From NCBI GenBank assembly GCA_023435745.1, contig JAEZMD010000020.1:1-60880 (forward strand): DNA of 60,880 nucleotides, given 5' to 3'. Below are positions 6,940-15,966 of the stretch, in pieces. Origin of the DNA: Bacillota bacterium (GTDB lineage Bacteria; Bacillota; Clostridia; Acetivibrionales; DTU013). A program made the translations under genes and the position numbers. Numbering within the stretch: position 1 is the stretch's first letter; every line of letters begins with the position of its first letter. The notes under the pieces were generated by a model. That model was given only the letters and a program-made list of their open reading frames with translations. It did not search any database and was not told the origin of the DNA.

Positions 6940-8929
6940 ATATTCATTTGTAACGAAAGCTATCGCGGTCTTTTTGATGTGTATTTCGCTTGCTGGATTG
7001 TTTGCCGGAGCAGTGTTTTTGGCAAGATATAACGATGAAATTATGAAGGAAAATTATTATGAGAGCTATAGATTCATTAACGCATTCAGAAACCATGTGT
7101 ATATTTCTATCAGCAATGATGAGATGATGAGTGGTTTACTGGAGAATGAAGATAAGCTTAATGCCGATAACAAAGCTATTAAAAATAGTATTCAATCGTT
7201 TGTGAATTTTAAGTACATAGTCCGGAACTCTCAGACAGATGCTTTTTTTACTAATACGGAGCTTGAGGGAAAGTCAGTCCCGGAGGCAGTAAAGGAATTG
7301 AGCAATAACAAATCCTATTTGTTTTTTTCGGTGGCAGACAGAAAATCTGAATCTAACAATGCATATTTGAATTGGCTGGACATAAATGAATTTTCTAACC
7401 AGTTGAACAATGCTCCTATTGAGCTGTATGCAGCCGTTGATGACCAATTGAAGCCGGGAGATGTGTTTTACGAAATACAAGAAGAACATAAAAAGGTACA
7501 TGATGTGATACCGACGTTTCTGATTATTGCGATTGCAGCTTTTGCAGCAGGACTTTGCAGCTTTATTTATCTTGCGGCGGTGGCCGGGCGCGATGCAAAG
7601 GATGGAGAGGTAAAGCCTGCTTTAATAGACTGGTTTTATAATGATTTGCATACCATAACAGTATTTCTAGCCGCTGTGCTGTCAATAGGAGCGGCTGATT
7701 GGGTGTCTGGTTCATTTGGCGATGATATTTCAATAGGAATTGGGATTTTTGCTATTCTTCTAATTGATATGCTGATAGGGTTGAGTTACATATTGAGCAT
7801 GATACGACACATCAAGCGTAAAACATTGTTTAGGCATACGCTGATATACAGCTTGTTCAAAGTAGCTGCCCACGCTTTGACACAATGCTTTGCTGCAAAG
7901 ACCTTCAAACCCGCGATAAAGCTTTCGCTGCTTGCATATTGCGGGTTGAATGCAATATTGTTTGCTATTGCCACACATCTTTCTTCCAGTGGTTTCTGGT
8001 TCGTTATTCTTATGCTTACCGTTTTTAACATTGCAGTTATATATTATGTATCTAAAGCCCTCACATCGTTGTCCGGCATAATAAAGTGGGTGCGGGAGAT
8101 GACAAAAGGAAATCTGGAATATGCTCTGGACACATCAAGTATGTCGGCGGCATTTGCTGCTTTCGCACAGGATATTGGCAATCTGCAGACAGGTATAAAG
8201 CAAGCTGTATCGGAAGCTGTTAAAGGTGAGCGGCTCAAGACGGAGCTTATCACCAATGTGTCACATGATTTAAAAACGCCGCTGACATCGATTATAAATT
8301 ATGTGGATTTACTGAAGAAGGAGAACCTGGATAATGAGACTGTCAATGAGTATATCGGTGTTCTGGAGGATAAATCCGCCAGGTTGAAGCAGCTGGTCGA
8401 GGACCTTCTGGAAGCATCGAAAGCGGCCAGCGGCGATATGACAGTCACCTTTAGCAGTATAGACCTATGTGCCCTTGCCGAACAATCGGCAGCGGAGTTT
8501 AATGAAAAAGCGTTAGAAACAGGACTCGATGTCAGAATTAAGCTGTGTGAGAAACCGGTGATGGTTCACGGAGATGGCGCATTGATGTGGAGGATTATGG
8601 ACAATCTTTTGTCGAATGTGGTCAAATACTCGCAGAGGAATTCAAGGGTCTATATTAATATCAATGTTACAGATACTTCAGGTGTAATCACAGTAAAAAA
8701 TATATCGGAAGCAGCATTGGATATTCCTTCAGAGCAACTGCTTGAACGTTTTGTAAGAGGAGATTTGTCCCGTTCAACTGAAGGCTCCGGTCTTGGACTT
8801 TCCATAGCAAAAAGCCTCGCCGAGCTTCAGGGGGGTGCACTGGAACTTAGAGTTGATGGAGACCTGTTTAAGGTTATAGTCAGTCTTCCCCTTGAGCGAG
8901 ATGAGGTGTCAGAAGGCAAGCCCAATTGA
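6914..8929 (+). CDS. Membrane sensor histidine kinase (VanS-like)
   Basis: 671 residues starting at a TTG (with GGGG just upstream) inside the end of the regulator gene. The layout is: an N-terminal membrane helix (about 10-32); an extracellular loop of about 165 residues; then around six more membrane segments (about 202-226, 250-265, 275-300, 340-360, 363-385). A dimerisation/phospho-acceptor domain follows, with NVSHDLKTPLTS (H451), then an HATPase domain with DNLLSNVVKYS and GSGLGLSIAKSLAELQGG. The long multi-pass region between loop and kinase is larger than in VanS and typical of clostridial relatives. It phosphorylates the adjacent regulator. Its stimulus is unknown. Confidence 0.92.
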   Translation: MDTKSRNIKYSFVTKAIAVFLMCISLAGLFAGAVFLARYNDEIMKENYYESYRFINAFRNHVYISISNDEMMSGLLENEDKLNADNKAIKNSIQSFVNFKYIVRNSQTDAFFTNTELEGKSVPEAVKELSNNKSYLFFSVADRKSESNNAYLNWLDINEFSNQLNNAPIELYAAVDDQLKPGDVFYEIQEEHKKVHDVIPTFLIIAIAAFAAGLCSFIYLAAVAGRDAKDGEVKPALIDWFYNDLHTITVFLAAVLSIGAADWVSGSFGDDISIGIGIFAILLIDMLIGLSYILSMIRHIKRKTLFRHTLIYSLFKVAAHALTQCFAAKTFKPAIKLSLLAYCGLNAILFAIATHLSSSGFWFVILMLTVFNIAVIYYVSKALTSLSGIIKWVREMTKGNLEYALDTSSMSAAFAAFAQDIGNLQTGIKQAVSEAVKGERLKTELITNVSHDLKTPLTSIINYVDLLKKENLDNETVNEYIGVLEDKSARLKQLVEDLLEASKAASGDMTVTFSSIDLCALAEQSAAEFNEKALETGLDVRIKLCEKPVMVHGDGALMWRIMDNLLSNVVKYSQRNSRVYININVTDTSGVITVKNISEAALDIPSEQLLERFVRGDLSRSTEGSGLGLSIAKSLAELQGGALELRVDGDLFKVIVSLPLERDEVSEGKPN

Positions 8930-9083
8930 TGTGGTATACAAAGGCTCAGAAGTTGTTCGCAGGATTTATTTCATGAAGACATATGGCGAAATTTGTATCA
9001 TAAGGAATAGATTTAAGCTATAATGGGATTAAGGTGAAGCTTTGAGGCATGAATCTTGCGATTTCAATTAAGGAGCTTAGCGC

Positions 9084-11186
9084 ATGGAAAACAATTATCC
9101 TTTTCAAAATCCTGATTTACCGGTCGAGGAGCGGATTGAGAATCTTTTGACACTCATGACCAGGGAAGAGAAGCTTCAATGCCTGGATAATCATGAGCAG
9201 CATATTTCAAGGCTTAGTTTTAGTACAACTTCCCAGGTGGAGGGATACCATGGGGTTGCGCTTGGTATGCCGGGAAACTGGGGTAAGGATGATCCGATTC
9301 AGACTACGCAGTTCTGCCAGGCGATCGGACTTGGAGAGACCTGGGACCCGGAGCTGGTAAGGCAGGCAGCGGAAGCGGAAGCAATAGAATTCCGGTATGC
9401 TTATCATAAGCTGGGCAAGGGTGGTTTGATCGTAAGAGCTCCAAACGCCGACTTGGGCAGGGATCCGAGATGGGGGCGGACGGAAGAATGCTTTGGCGAG
9501 GATCCGTATTTTAATGGCGTTATGACTGTGGCAGTCGTAAAAGGCCTGCAAGGGGAGCACCCAAGGTATATTCGCGCGGCATCTCTGCTAAAGCATTTCC
9601 TGGCAAACAGCAATGAGGATTACCGGACGGTGTCCTCTTCTAATTTTGATGAGCGCCTTTTCAGAGAGTATTATTCGTATCCATTTATGAAGGGTTTCAC
9701 TGAAGGCGGAGCATTCTGCTATATGACAGCCTACAACATGTATAATGGAGTTCCATGTACCATAAATCCGTTTATCCGGGACATTACCATGAAGGAATGG
9801 GGTGTGGACGGAATTGTTTGCACGGACGGGGGCGCGCTGGGGCTGCTGGTCACCGACCAGGCCTGGTTTGAAGAGAATAAGACCGCGTCGGCTGCCTGTA
9901 TTAAGGCAGGGACAAGCCAGTTCCTGGACCCTCTCCACAGTGACGGAGTCAGGGATGCGCTCGAAGACGGGATGATAGATATGAAGGATATTGATGAAGC
10001 AATCAGAAGGAATCTGAGGGTGATGATGCGTCTCGGACTTTTTGACCCGCCGGAGATGGTACCGTATACGAACGTAGGTGAAGTTGAGCCCTGGAATACT
10101 GAAAAGCACAGAACCCTTGCGAGGGAGGTTACAAAAAAGTCTATTGTACTGCTGAAAAATGATTGTAGACTGCTTCCATTGGATGAAAAGTCAATAAAAA
10201 GGATCGCCGTTATTGGAAAAAGGGCAGATGAAGTGCTCCCGGACTGGTACAGCGGGGATTCTCCATATAAAGTGACTCCACTTGAAGGAATCCGAAGCAG
10301 ATTAGGTAAGGACATTATTGTAGACTATGCGCCGGACAACAGCAATAGTGAGGCAGTTAAAGCCGCACTGCAGGCAGATGCCGCAATTGTGATTCTTGGT
10401 AATGACCCCATATCGGGAAACATTGACTGGGCTATCACTCAAAAGCCCAGTGAGGGCCGTGAAGCCACGGACAGAGAAACAATCACGCTGGAAGCGGAGG
10501 ATGAAGAGCTTTTGCAGAAGGTATTCGAAGCGAATAAGAACACCATCCTTGTCCTCGTATCCAATTTTCCATATGCGATTAATAAGGCGCAAGGGACGAT
10601 TCCGGCCATTTTGCATATGACGCAGACCAGTCAGGAGATGGGCAATGCATTGGCGGAGGTGCTCTGCGGAGATTATAATCCCGCAGGCCGGCTTGTTCAG
10701 ACATGGCCGAGGTCTCTTGATCGGACGCCTGATATTTTCGATTATGATATCAGAAAAGGGCGCACATACATGTACTTTGAAGAGGAGCCTCTATACCCGT
10801 TTGGATTTGGTTTGAGCTATACCGAATTTGAATATTCAAATCTTAAGATAAGCGCAAATGAGCTTGGCGCGGATGGGAGCATCACCGTAAGCGCAGATGT
10901 TGAAAACATTGGCGGTCGTGACGGCGAGGAGGTTGTGCAGATGTATGTTGAGCACATCGAGCCTTCGGTACAGCGCCCGAAAAAGCAATTGAAGGGATTT
11001 GCAAGAGTATTCATTAAAGCAGGACAGAGGGCTTGTGTCACTTTTAACCTCTCTGCGGCGGATACAGCCTTCTGGAGTACGCAGGAAAAAGCATGGACAA
11101 TTGACAAGGGAGGGATCAGGATAAGAGTCGGGGGTTCCTCCTCAGAATTAGATTTGAAGCTTGCCACTGTGATGAAATTCGTTTAA
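9084..11186 (+). CDS. Glycoside hydrolase family 3 (beta-glucosidase/xylosidase type)
   Basis: 700 residues without signal peptide or membrane helix, so probably a cytoplasmic enzyme acting on imported oligosaccharides. The N-terminal TIM-barrel domain has PNADLGRDPRWGR and KHFLANS, and the nucleophile region GIVCTDGGAL with D248. The C-terminal alpha/beta-sandwich has VLLKND and the substrate-loop region. A fibronectin-III-like tail (LYPFGFGLSYTEFEY, then NIGGRDGEEVVQMYV) completes the usual GH3 three-domain layout. AAGGAG lies 10 nt before ATG 9084. Specificity (glucoside or xyloside) cannot be read from sequence. It is co-directional with the two-component system after a 154-nt gap. Confidence 0.93.
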   Translation: MENNYPFQNPDLPVEERIENLLTLMTREEKLQCLDNHEQHISRLSFSTTSQVEGYHGVALGMPGNWGKDDPIQTTQFCQAIGLGETWDPELVRQAAEAEAIEFRYAYHKLGKGGLIVRAPNADLGRDPRWGRTEECFGEDPYFNGVMTVAVVKGLQGEHPRYIRAASLLKHFLANSNEDYRTVSSSNFDERLFREYYSYPFMKGFTEGGAFCYMTAYNMYNGVPCTINPFIRDITMKEWGVDGIVCTDGGALGLLVTDQAWFEENKTASAACIKAGTSQFLDPLHSDGVRDALEDGMIDMKDIDEAIRRNLRVMMRLGLFDPPEMVPYTNVGEVEPWNTEKHRTLAREVTKKSIVLLKNDCRLLPLDEKSIKRIAVIGKRADEVLPDWYSGDSPYKVTPLEGIRSRLGKDIIVDYAPDNSNSEAVKAALQADAAIVILGNDPISGNIDWAITQKPSEGREATDRETITLEAEDEELLQKVFEANKNTILVLVSNFPYAINKAQGTIPAILHMTQTSQEMGNALAEVLCGDYNPAGRLVQTWPRSLDRTPDIFDYDIRKGRTYMYFEEEPLYPFGFGLSYTEFEYSNLKISANELGADGSITVSADVENIGGRDGEEVVQMYVEHIEPSVQRPKKQLKGFARVFIKAGQRACVTFNLSAADTAFWSTQEKAWTIDKGGIRIRVGGSSSELDLKLATVMKFV

Positions 11187-11272
11187 CATGTGAATTATGA
11201 CCGCAGAGCGGGACTTTAGAAAGAAATATGCAGGATCCCAAAACAAAAATTGCAAAAAATTTAAAAAAAGTA

Positions 11273-11301
11273 TTGCATTTGATTTAAGCCTGTGTTAGAA
11301 T
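11273..11301 (+). promoter_or_regulatory. Promoter of amt-PII
   Basis: TTGCAT (11273-11278), 17-nt spacer, TAGAAT (11296-11301). It would give a leader of about 170 nt before the amt start at 11478. Confidence 0.65.
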
Positions 11302-11307
11302 AATCAC

Positions 11308-11477
11308 AATCAAAAGCCGAACCCCGGAAAATGCGACAAAGCATTGGGATCAAGCCATTAAGGCGTACTCAAAGAAGAGTAAAATTCTTCAGAGTGCGCT
11401 TTTTTTATTGAATCTCAGTGGTTGAAGCTGATTCTGGTGAATCGGCAAAAATGATCTTAAATGAAGGAGGGTTATAT
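11308..11477 (+). promoter_or_regulatory. Structured leader with intrinsic terminator upstream of amt
   Basis: A small hairpin AATGC/GCATT (loop GACAAA) sits near 11330-11345 and a GCC/GGC hairpin near 11354-11364. A terminator hairpin follows: GCGTACTC (11363-11370) with GAGTGCGC (11392-11399), an inner GAAGA/TCTTC helix, then seven Ts. A terminator between promoter and gene points to attenuation. Nitrogen genes in clostridia are often controlled by ANTAR antiterminators. The loops here do not show the standard A1/G4 hexaloop, so the controlling factor is open. Confidence 0.6.
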
Positions 11478-12818
11478 ATGGATTTCAGTATGGCAATTGA
11501 TACTTTGTGGGTGCTTTTGGCGGCAATGCTGGTGTTCTTTATGAATCTTGGATTTGCAGCAGTGGAATCCGGATTTGCCAGATCAAAAAACACGGTTAAC
11601 ATCTTATCAAAAAACTTCATAGTATTTGCAATTTCTTCTATGGGATACCTTTTACTTGGTTGGGGACTGATGTTCGGCGGGGATAATCCGATTGTAGGAA
11701 CGAAAGGATTGTGGATTCTGACCGGAACAATGGATGAGAGTATTTATACTCTGGGAGCAAATGTTCCGTTCTGGGCCAAGTTCGTGTTCCAGCTCGTATT
11801 CTGCGGCACAGCAGCGACGATAGTGTCCGGTGCTGTTGCAGAAAGGGTTAAGTATATTTCATTTATCATTTTTTCCTTTGTTCTCACCCTGGCAATATAT
11901 CCAATCGTAGGACATTGGATTTGGGGCGGCGGTTTTCTCTCTGCCATGGGATTCCAGGATTTCGCGGGCTCCACAGTTGTTCACTCTGTGGGCGGCTGGG
12001 CGGCATTGGCAGGCGTCATCGTACTGGGGCCGCGCTTTGGGAAATATGATATTAACGGAAATGCCAAAGCCATACCGGGCCATAATATGTCGCTTGCAAC
12101 AATCGGCCTGTTTGTACTCTGGCTGGGTTGGTTTGGATTCAATCCGGGATCGACCATGTCGATGTCAGATCCTGCAGCTGTAGCACACATCTTCATGACT
12201 ACAAATACTTCCGCTATTGCAGCGGTCATCACCTCAACCATTGTGTCATGGCTGTTCATCGGAAAGCCGGATCTGGGCATGACCATCAACGGCTGCCTTG
12301 CCGGTTTGGTAGCAATCACGGCAGGCTGCGCATATGTGGATGTATTCGGGTCACTGATAATTGGCGCGATTTCAGGCGTACTGGTCGTATTTGCGGTTGT
12401 GTTCTTTGATAAGCTGAAGCTGGATGATCCGGTTGGCGCTACATCGGTCCATCTTGCAAACGGCGTGTTCGGCACAATTTGTGTAGGCTTGTTTGCAAAG
12501 GAAGGCGTGACATCACTGTCAGCCACAAGCGGATTATTCTATGGCGGCGGATTCGACTTATTGGGGACGCAGTTAATCGGAATCCTGGCGGTAGCGGTGT
12601 TTGTATTTCCGGCTTCCTTACTGGTCTGGTACCTTATAAAGAAAACACTTGGGATCAGAGTGTCACTGGAGGAGGAGGTCTCCGGTCTGGACATAGGAGA
12701 GCACGGCAATACGGCTTACCCGGAATTCCTGTCACGCAAGCCTGCTTATTCAATTGTTGCTAATGATATTTCTGAGAGAATTGTTGCTAAAGATATTTCT
12801 GAGAGAAATGTATCATAA
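11478..12818 (+). CDS. amt: Ammonium transporter (Amt/MEP/Rh family)
   Basis: 446 residues, about 11 membrane helices. It imports ammonium across the cytoplasmic membrane. The Amt signatures are present: MNLGFAAVESGFARSKN near the N-terminus, GAVAERVKYISF, the first pore histidine in STVVHSVGGWAAL and the second in SVHLANGVFGTI. ATG 11478 follows AAGGAGGG at a good distance; an in-frame upstream start at 11418 has no ribosome site and falls in the leader. The C-terminal tail carries a duplicated nine-residue unit (see 12753-12806) in the cytoplasmic region that touches PII proteins. The PII gene follows after 14 nt. Confidence 0.95.
   Translation: MDFSMAIDTLWVLLAAMLVFFMNLGFAAVESGFARSKNTVNILSKNFIVFAISSMGYLLLGWGLMFGGDNPIVGTKGLWILTGTMDESIYTLGANVPFWAKFVFQLVFCGTAATIVSGAVAERVKYISFIIFSFVLTLAIYPIVGHWIWGGGFLSAMGFQDFAGSTVVHSVGGWAALAGVIVLGPRFGKYDINGNAKAIPGHNMSLATIGLFVLWLGWFGFNPGSTMSMSDPAAVAHIFMTTNTSAIAAVITSTIVSWLFIGKPDLGMTINGCLAGLVAITAGCAYVDVFGSLIIGAISGVLVVFAVVFFDKLKLDDPVGATSVHLANGVFGTICVGLFAKEGVTSLSATSGLFYGGGFDLLGTQLIGILAVAVFVFPASLLVWYLIKKTLGIRVSLEEEVSGLDIGEHGNTAYPEFLSRKPAYSIVANDISERIVAKDISERNVS
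12753..12806 (+). repeat. 27-bp in-frame tandem duplication at the amt C-terminus
   Basis: 12753-12779 and 12780-12806 are identical except for one base. They encode IVANDISER and IVAKDISER, followed by NVS and stop. The unit is a multiple of three, so the frame is kept. It looks like a recent slippage or replication duplication. Confidence 0.9.
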
Positions 12819-12832
12819 GGAGGGGGATGTAT

Positions 12833-13174
12833 ATGAAACAAATTAAAGCGATCATCAAGCCGGAAGTCCTTGATAAGGTAAAAGATGCATTGAAAAGAGA
12901 GAAATGCGGCGGCATTATGGTTACGGAGGTAACAGGCCATGGACAGCAGGGCGGGATCCGGCAGCAGTGGAGGGGAGAAAAATATGAGGTTGATTTATTG
13001 CCCAAAATTGCTGTTGACGTGGTGGTAAAGGACTTCGAGGTGCAAAAGGTCATTGATACCATTATTTCCAGTGCAAGAACCGGAGGAGATCAGGGAGAGG
13101 GCAAAATCTTCGTGTACCCGGTGGAAAGGGCTATACGTATCCGTACAGGTGAGGAAGGAGACTGTGTGATATAG
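12833..13174 (+). CDS. glnK: PII nitrogen regulatory protein (GlnB/GlnK)
   Basis: 113 residues, the usual PII length. It forms a trimer that binds ATP/ADP and 2-oxoglutarate and plugs the Amt pore when nitrogen is plentiful. MKQIKAIIKPEVLDKVKDAL starts the fold. The T-loop TGHGQQGGIRQQWRGEKYEV contains Y51, the residue uridylylated in proteobacterial homologues. The C-terminal signature GEGKIFVYPVERAIRIRTGE is intact. ATG 12833 is preferred over the in-frame ATG 12827, which lies only 3 nt from AAGGAGG. The adjacent amt gene makes the GlnK role likely. Confidence 0.95.
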   Translation: MKQIKAIIKPEVLDKVKDALKREKCGGIMVTEVTGHGQQGGIRQQWRGEKYEVDLLPKIAVDVVVKDFEVQKVIDTIISSARTGGDQGEGKIFVYPVERAIRIRTGEEGDCVI

Positions 13175-13212
13175 ATTCTGAAGAACCCATCGATTGAAAT
13201 AACACACAGGGG

Positions 13213-13249
13213 AAGAGCCCGAAAAGTTTACTTTTCAGGCTCTTTCTTT
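13213..13249. terminator. Bidirectional terminator after glnK
   Basis: AAGAGCC (13213-13219) pairs with GGCTCTT (13238-13244), with a long inner helix GAAAAGT/ACTTTTC. T-runs lie on the right, and A-rich sequence on the left serves the minus-strand gene. It lies between convergent glnK and the small gene at 13228, whose last codons it includes. Confidence 0.85.
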
Positions 13250-13470
13250 TCTAAATCTTTCAGGTTGTAAGTAATGCATTTCGATGATCTCCTGGAGACG
13301 GTTTTTTTTACCGCAGCAGCTTTTATTGTATCGGTCTTTTTGGCGGCCGCCTTCGTTCTGACGGAGGTCTTTTTTTCAGATGCCGGATTGCCTGCGGCTC
13401 TGAGCGAGCAGTTCTTGTTCGAACAACGACTATCGATGAGCAATGAGCCGCATTCACAAAATTCGGCCAA
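13228..13470 (-). CDS. Small zinc-ribbon-like, lysine/alanine-rich protein
   Basis: 80 residues. I do not recognise a named family. The first 20 residues contain four cysteines (CxC, then CxxxxC), as in small zinc-binding knuckles. The middle is rich in K, A and T (residues about 30-60), like histone-H1-type tails, so nucleic-acid binding is possible. A TTG start is chosen at 13470 because AAAGGAG lies 8 nt upstream; the GTG at 13479 would sit on top of that site. It is convergent with glnK and shares its terminator, and divergent from the GGDEF regulator. Confidence 0.55.
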   Translation of the reverse strand: MAEFCECGSLLIDSRCSNKNCSLRAAGNPASEKKTSVRTKAAAKKTDTIKAAAVKKTVSRRSSKCITYNLKDLEKKEPEK

Positions 13471-13603
13471 TAAAATCACTCCTTTTGTATTCTCTCTTGT
13501 ATTATACCTTAAAAATGATATTATAATAAGAGGCTATTGTGAAATTAGACATATATACAATTCGATACGGGCATTGCCTGAAATTGACTGCCGGAGAGCG
13601 TGG

Positions 13604-14542
13604 ATGTTTAAGAAAAAAATACTCATTATTGATGATACGGACCTTATGGTTAAGCTGACGAGAGATATATTAACAGAGAAGGGCTTTGATGTCGTGTCCG
13701 CAAATAACGGGATGGACGGTATCAGGATGGTAATGACCGAGAAGCCGGACTTGGTGCTTCTTGATATTGTTATGCCGGGAATTGACGGGTTTGAGGTCTG
13801 TAAAATGCTTAGACAGGATGAAAGCAACAACCTTATGCCTATCATCATGCTTACTGCGCAGGGCAATGAGGAGGACAAGCTTACCGGCCTTGAGCTGGGA
13901 GCAGACGACTATATCACCAAGCCGTTCAATCCCCGTGAACTGATCAGTAGAGTTAAAAATACTCTGCTTCGGATTGAAAGAAACAGATGGGCGAATCCGC
14001 TTACCGGTCTGCCGGGAAACACCGAGATACAATCGGAGATCAACTACAGGATCGCAAAGGAGATGCTATTCTCCGTATTATATCTGGATGTGGACAACTT
14101 CAAGGCATACAATGATGCTTATGGATTTGCCAGGGGCGATACCGCGATCAAATTGATTGCAGACATCCTTATGGACACCGTTCCCGCTTTCGGCTCGCAG
14201 AACGATTTTATCGGACATATCGGAGGAGATGACTTTGTTGTAATCACCTCTCCCGAATATGCGGAGGTCATCTGTGAGAGCATTATAAAAGAATTTGATG
14301 AAAGGGTGCCGGAGCTTTATTCGGATACGGACAGAAAGGCTGGATTTATCAGTACGGCCAATCGAAAGGGATATATTATCAGGTATCCGATTATGACCAT
14401 ATCCATTGCGGTTACCTCCAACGAATTCAGAGTATTATACAACCACATACAGGTCGGAGAGATTGCAGCGGAATTGAAGAAAAAGGCAAAATCAATTACC
14501 GGAAGCGTATATCTGAAGGATATGCGACGACAAAAGCAATAG
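13604..14542 (+). CDS. Response regulator with GGDEF-type output
   Basis: 312 residues. The receiver domain (about 1-120) has DD in ILIIDDTDLM, the phospho-acceptor D in LVLLDIVMPGIDGFE, and K in DYITKPF. A GGDEF-like domain (about 135-300) begins NPLTGLPGN and has YLDVDNFKAYNDAYGF. Its signature reads GGDDF rather than GGDEF. Asp in place of Glu may still allow diguanylate cyclase activity, or it may mark a degenerate signalling domain. ATG 13604 begins MFKKKILIIDD, the normal receiver start. The frame is open much further upstream but runs antisense through the small gene at 13228-13470. The next gene follows after 12 nt, so an operon is likely. Confidence 0.85.
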   Translation: MFKKKILIIDDTDLMVKLTRDILTEKGFDVVSANNGMDGIRMVMTEKPDLVLLDIVMPGIDGFEVCKMLRQDESNNLMPIIMLTAQGNEEDKLTGLELGADDYITKPFNPRELISRVKNTLLRIERNRWANPLTGLPGNTEIQSEINYRIAKEMLFSVLYLDVDNFKAYNDAYGFARGDTAIKLIADILMDTVPAFGSQNDFIGHIGGDDFVVITSPEYAEVICESIIKEFDERVPELYSDTDRKAGFISTANRKGYIIRYPIMTISIAVTSNEFRVLYNHIQVGEIAAELKKKAKSITGSVYLKDMRRQKQ

Positions 14543-14554
14543 GAGATGTCAGAT

Positions 14555-15172
14555 ATGAAACAGTATATTAAAACAGGCGGAAAAATACTTTATGATTATG
14601 CGATGTCGCTGATCATTTTTGTTGTTTTTCTATATCCGTTCATAGGATTGGCAAAGGAAAACCTCTACACATGGCTTCCTTTGTATTGCATCATCGTATT
14701 CATTTTTACATTTCTTCTCATCTATACAGACATGAAGGCCCTGGCCGTCAAAGAAAAGAAGCCGCAGTATGAACTAAGCCCGTATCCGCTGAAAGGGCTG
14801 GTTTATGGGTTGTTTGCCATCATTCCGGTTGTATTGGTCACAGGGGTGTTGTCACTGCTCCGTTTTGATAACAGCGCTGCAGACAGGCTCAGGCATCTGG
14901 CGATAAACACGCTTCTTGGGCCGGTGTATTTTATTATCGGGTGGATGAAGGAATCCTTCATAGGATATGCCGCAGCCATTCTGGTTATTCCGATTCTTGC
15001 GATGCTGGGCTATCTTGCCGGGTATTTCGGCATTAATATCCTGAAAACTGTTTTTAAAAAGAAAAATGTAGCCCAGGAGAAGGGATTTACAAAGAGTCCG
15101 TGGAATCCGACCGTAGGCCGGAAAAATACAGTAAAAAAGAAGAAAAAGAGCGATCCCGGAGATCGGCAATAA
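14555..15172 (+). CDS. Membrane protein of unknown function
   Basis: 205 residues with four or five hydrophobic helices (about 14-31, 40-60, 87-106, 124-134 and 140-165) and a basic C-terminal tail rich in lysine. I do not recognise the family. AGGAG at 14541-14545 is too close to ATG 14546 but well placed for ATG 14555. It follows the REC-GGDEF gene closely and precedes cwlD by 77 nt. Confidence 0.75.
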   Translation: MKQYIKTGGKILYDYAMSLIIFVVFLYPFIGLAKENLYTWLPLYCIIVFIFTFLLIYTDMKALAVKEKKPQYELSPYPLKGLVYGLFAIIPVVLVTGVLSLLRFDNSAADRLRHLAINTLLGPVYFIIGWMKESFIGYAAAILVIPILAMLGYLAGYFGINILKTVFKKKNVAQEKGFTKSPWNPTVGRKNTVKKKKKSDPGDRQ

Positions 15173-15249
15173 AATGAATAGTGGTGTAATATGGCCAACC
15201 CGTCTTCGAATATCTTTATATTGAATTAATATGGGGAGACGGAAAGAGT

Positions 15250-15966
15250 ATGATTATTGTCATGAGAAAGTCCAATGTCATTCTGATAGGTCTAATTTTT
15301 GCACTGCTTCTGGCTATTTACAGCCTTAACATTAATGTGGATACGCAAACCTCCACGGTTGCCGGTGAGGAACAAAGGGCTAAAACCGTAATCATCGATG
15401 CAGGTCACGGCGGCGAGGATCCAGGAAAGATCAGCAATTACAGCGATTTGAAAGAAAAGGATCTCAATCTGAAGGTTGCCTTCATGGTCAAAGAACTGCT
15501 GGAAAGCGACCAGTACACTGTTATTATGACACGTGAAGAAGATAAGCTTACCTATAGTGAAGGAACCACAAACATTTACAACAAGAGACTTCAGGATCTG
15601 ACACGCAGAAAGAGCATTATGGACAATAGTGGCGCTCAGATCGTGGTCAGTATTCACATGAATAGCTTTCAGGAATCTCAATACTATGGGGCACAGACAT
15701 TCTACCCTCCAAACTCCAAAGATAGCAAGAAGCTCGCCACCTGCATCCAGGATGTCATGAAGGAAAATGTGGATAAAAGCAATAAGCGGCAACCTGAGGA
15801 GAAGAAGGATCAAATCGTCATCCTGAAGGATCTGAAAACACCGACGGTCATCGTTGAATGCGGCTTTTTGTCAAACGCCGAAGAGGAGCGAAGGCTAGCC
15901 ACTGAGGAATACCGGCAGAAAATCGCGGAAGCTATCAAGAAGGGTATAGACAGCTATTTCAAATAA
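15250..15966 (+). CDS. cwlD: N-acetylmuramoyl-L-alanine amidase, CwlD type
   Basis: 238 residues. CwlD cleaves the amide bond between muramic acid and the peptide stem, as needed to make muramic-lactam in the spore cortex. An N-terminal membrane anchor or signal (about 8-26) is followed by an Amidase_3 domain. It has the zinc ligands H53 and E56 in IIDAGHGGEDPG, H in VVSIHMNSF, and the late catalytic E in VIVECGFLSN. Length and lack of wall-binding repeats fit CwlD rather than housekeeping amidases. The start may be ATG 15250 or 15262. Its 3' end overlaps the convergent ABC-F gene by 8 nt. Confidence 0.85.
   Translation: MIIVMRKSNVILIGLIFALLLAIYSLNINVDTQTSTVAGEEQRAKTVIIDAGHGGEDPGKISNYSDLKEKDLNLKVAFMVKELLESDQYTVIMTREEDKLTYSEGTTNIYNKRLQDLTRRKSIMDNSGAQIVVSIHMNSFQESQYYGAQTFYPPNSKDSKKLATCIQDVMKENVDKSNKRQPEEKKDQIVILKDLKTPTVIVECGFLSNAEEERRLATEEYRQKIAEAIKKGIDSYFK

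Noticed and set aside
9731..10315. A 194-codon minus-strand frame inside the GH3 gene
   Set aside because: Antisense to conserved GH3 motifs, low-complexity serine-rich product, no ribosome site.
11308..11405. c-di-GMP or glutamine riboswitch before amt
   Set aside because: Some short strings (GACAAAGC, AAGCC) look similar, but the conserved order of either class is not present.
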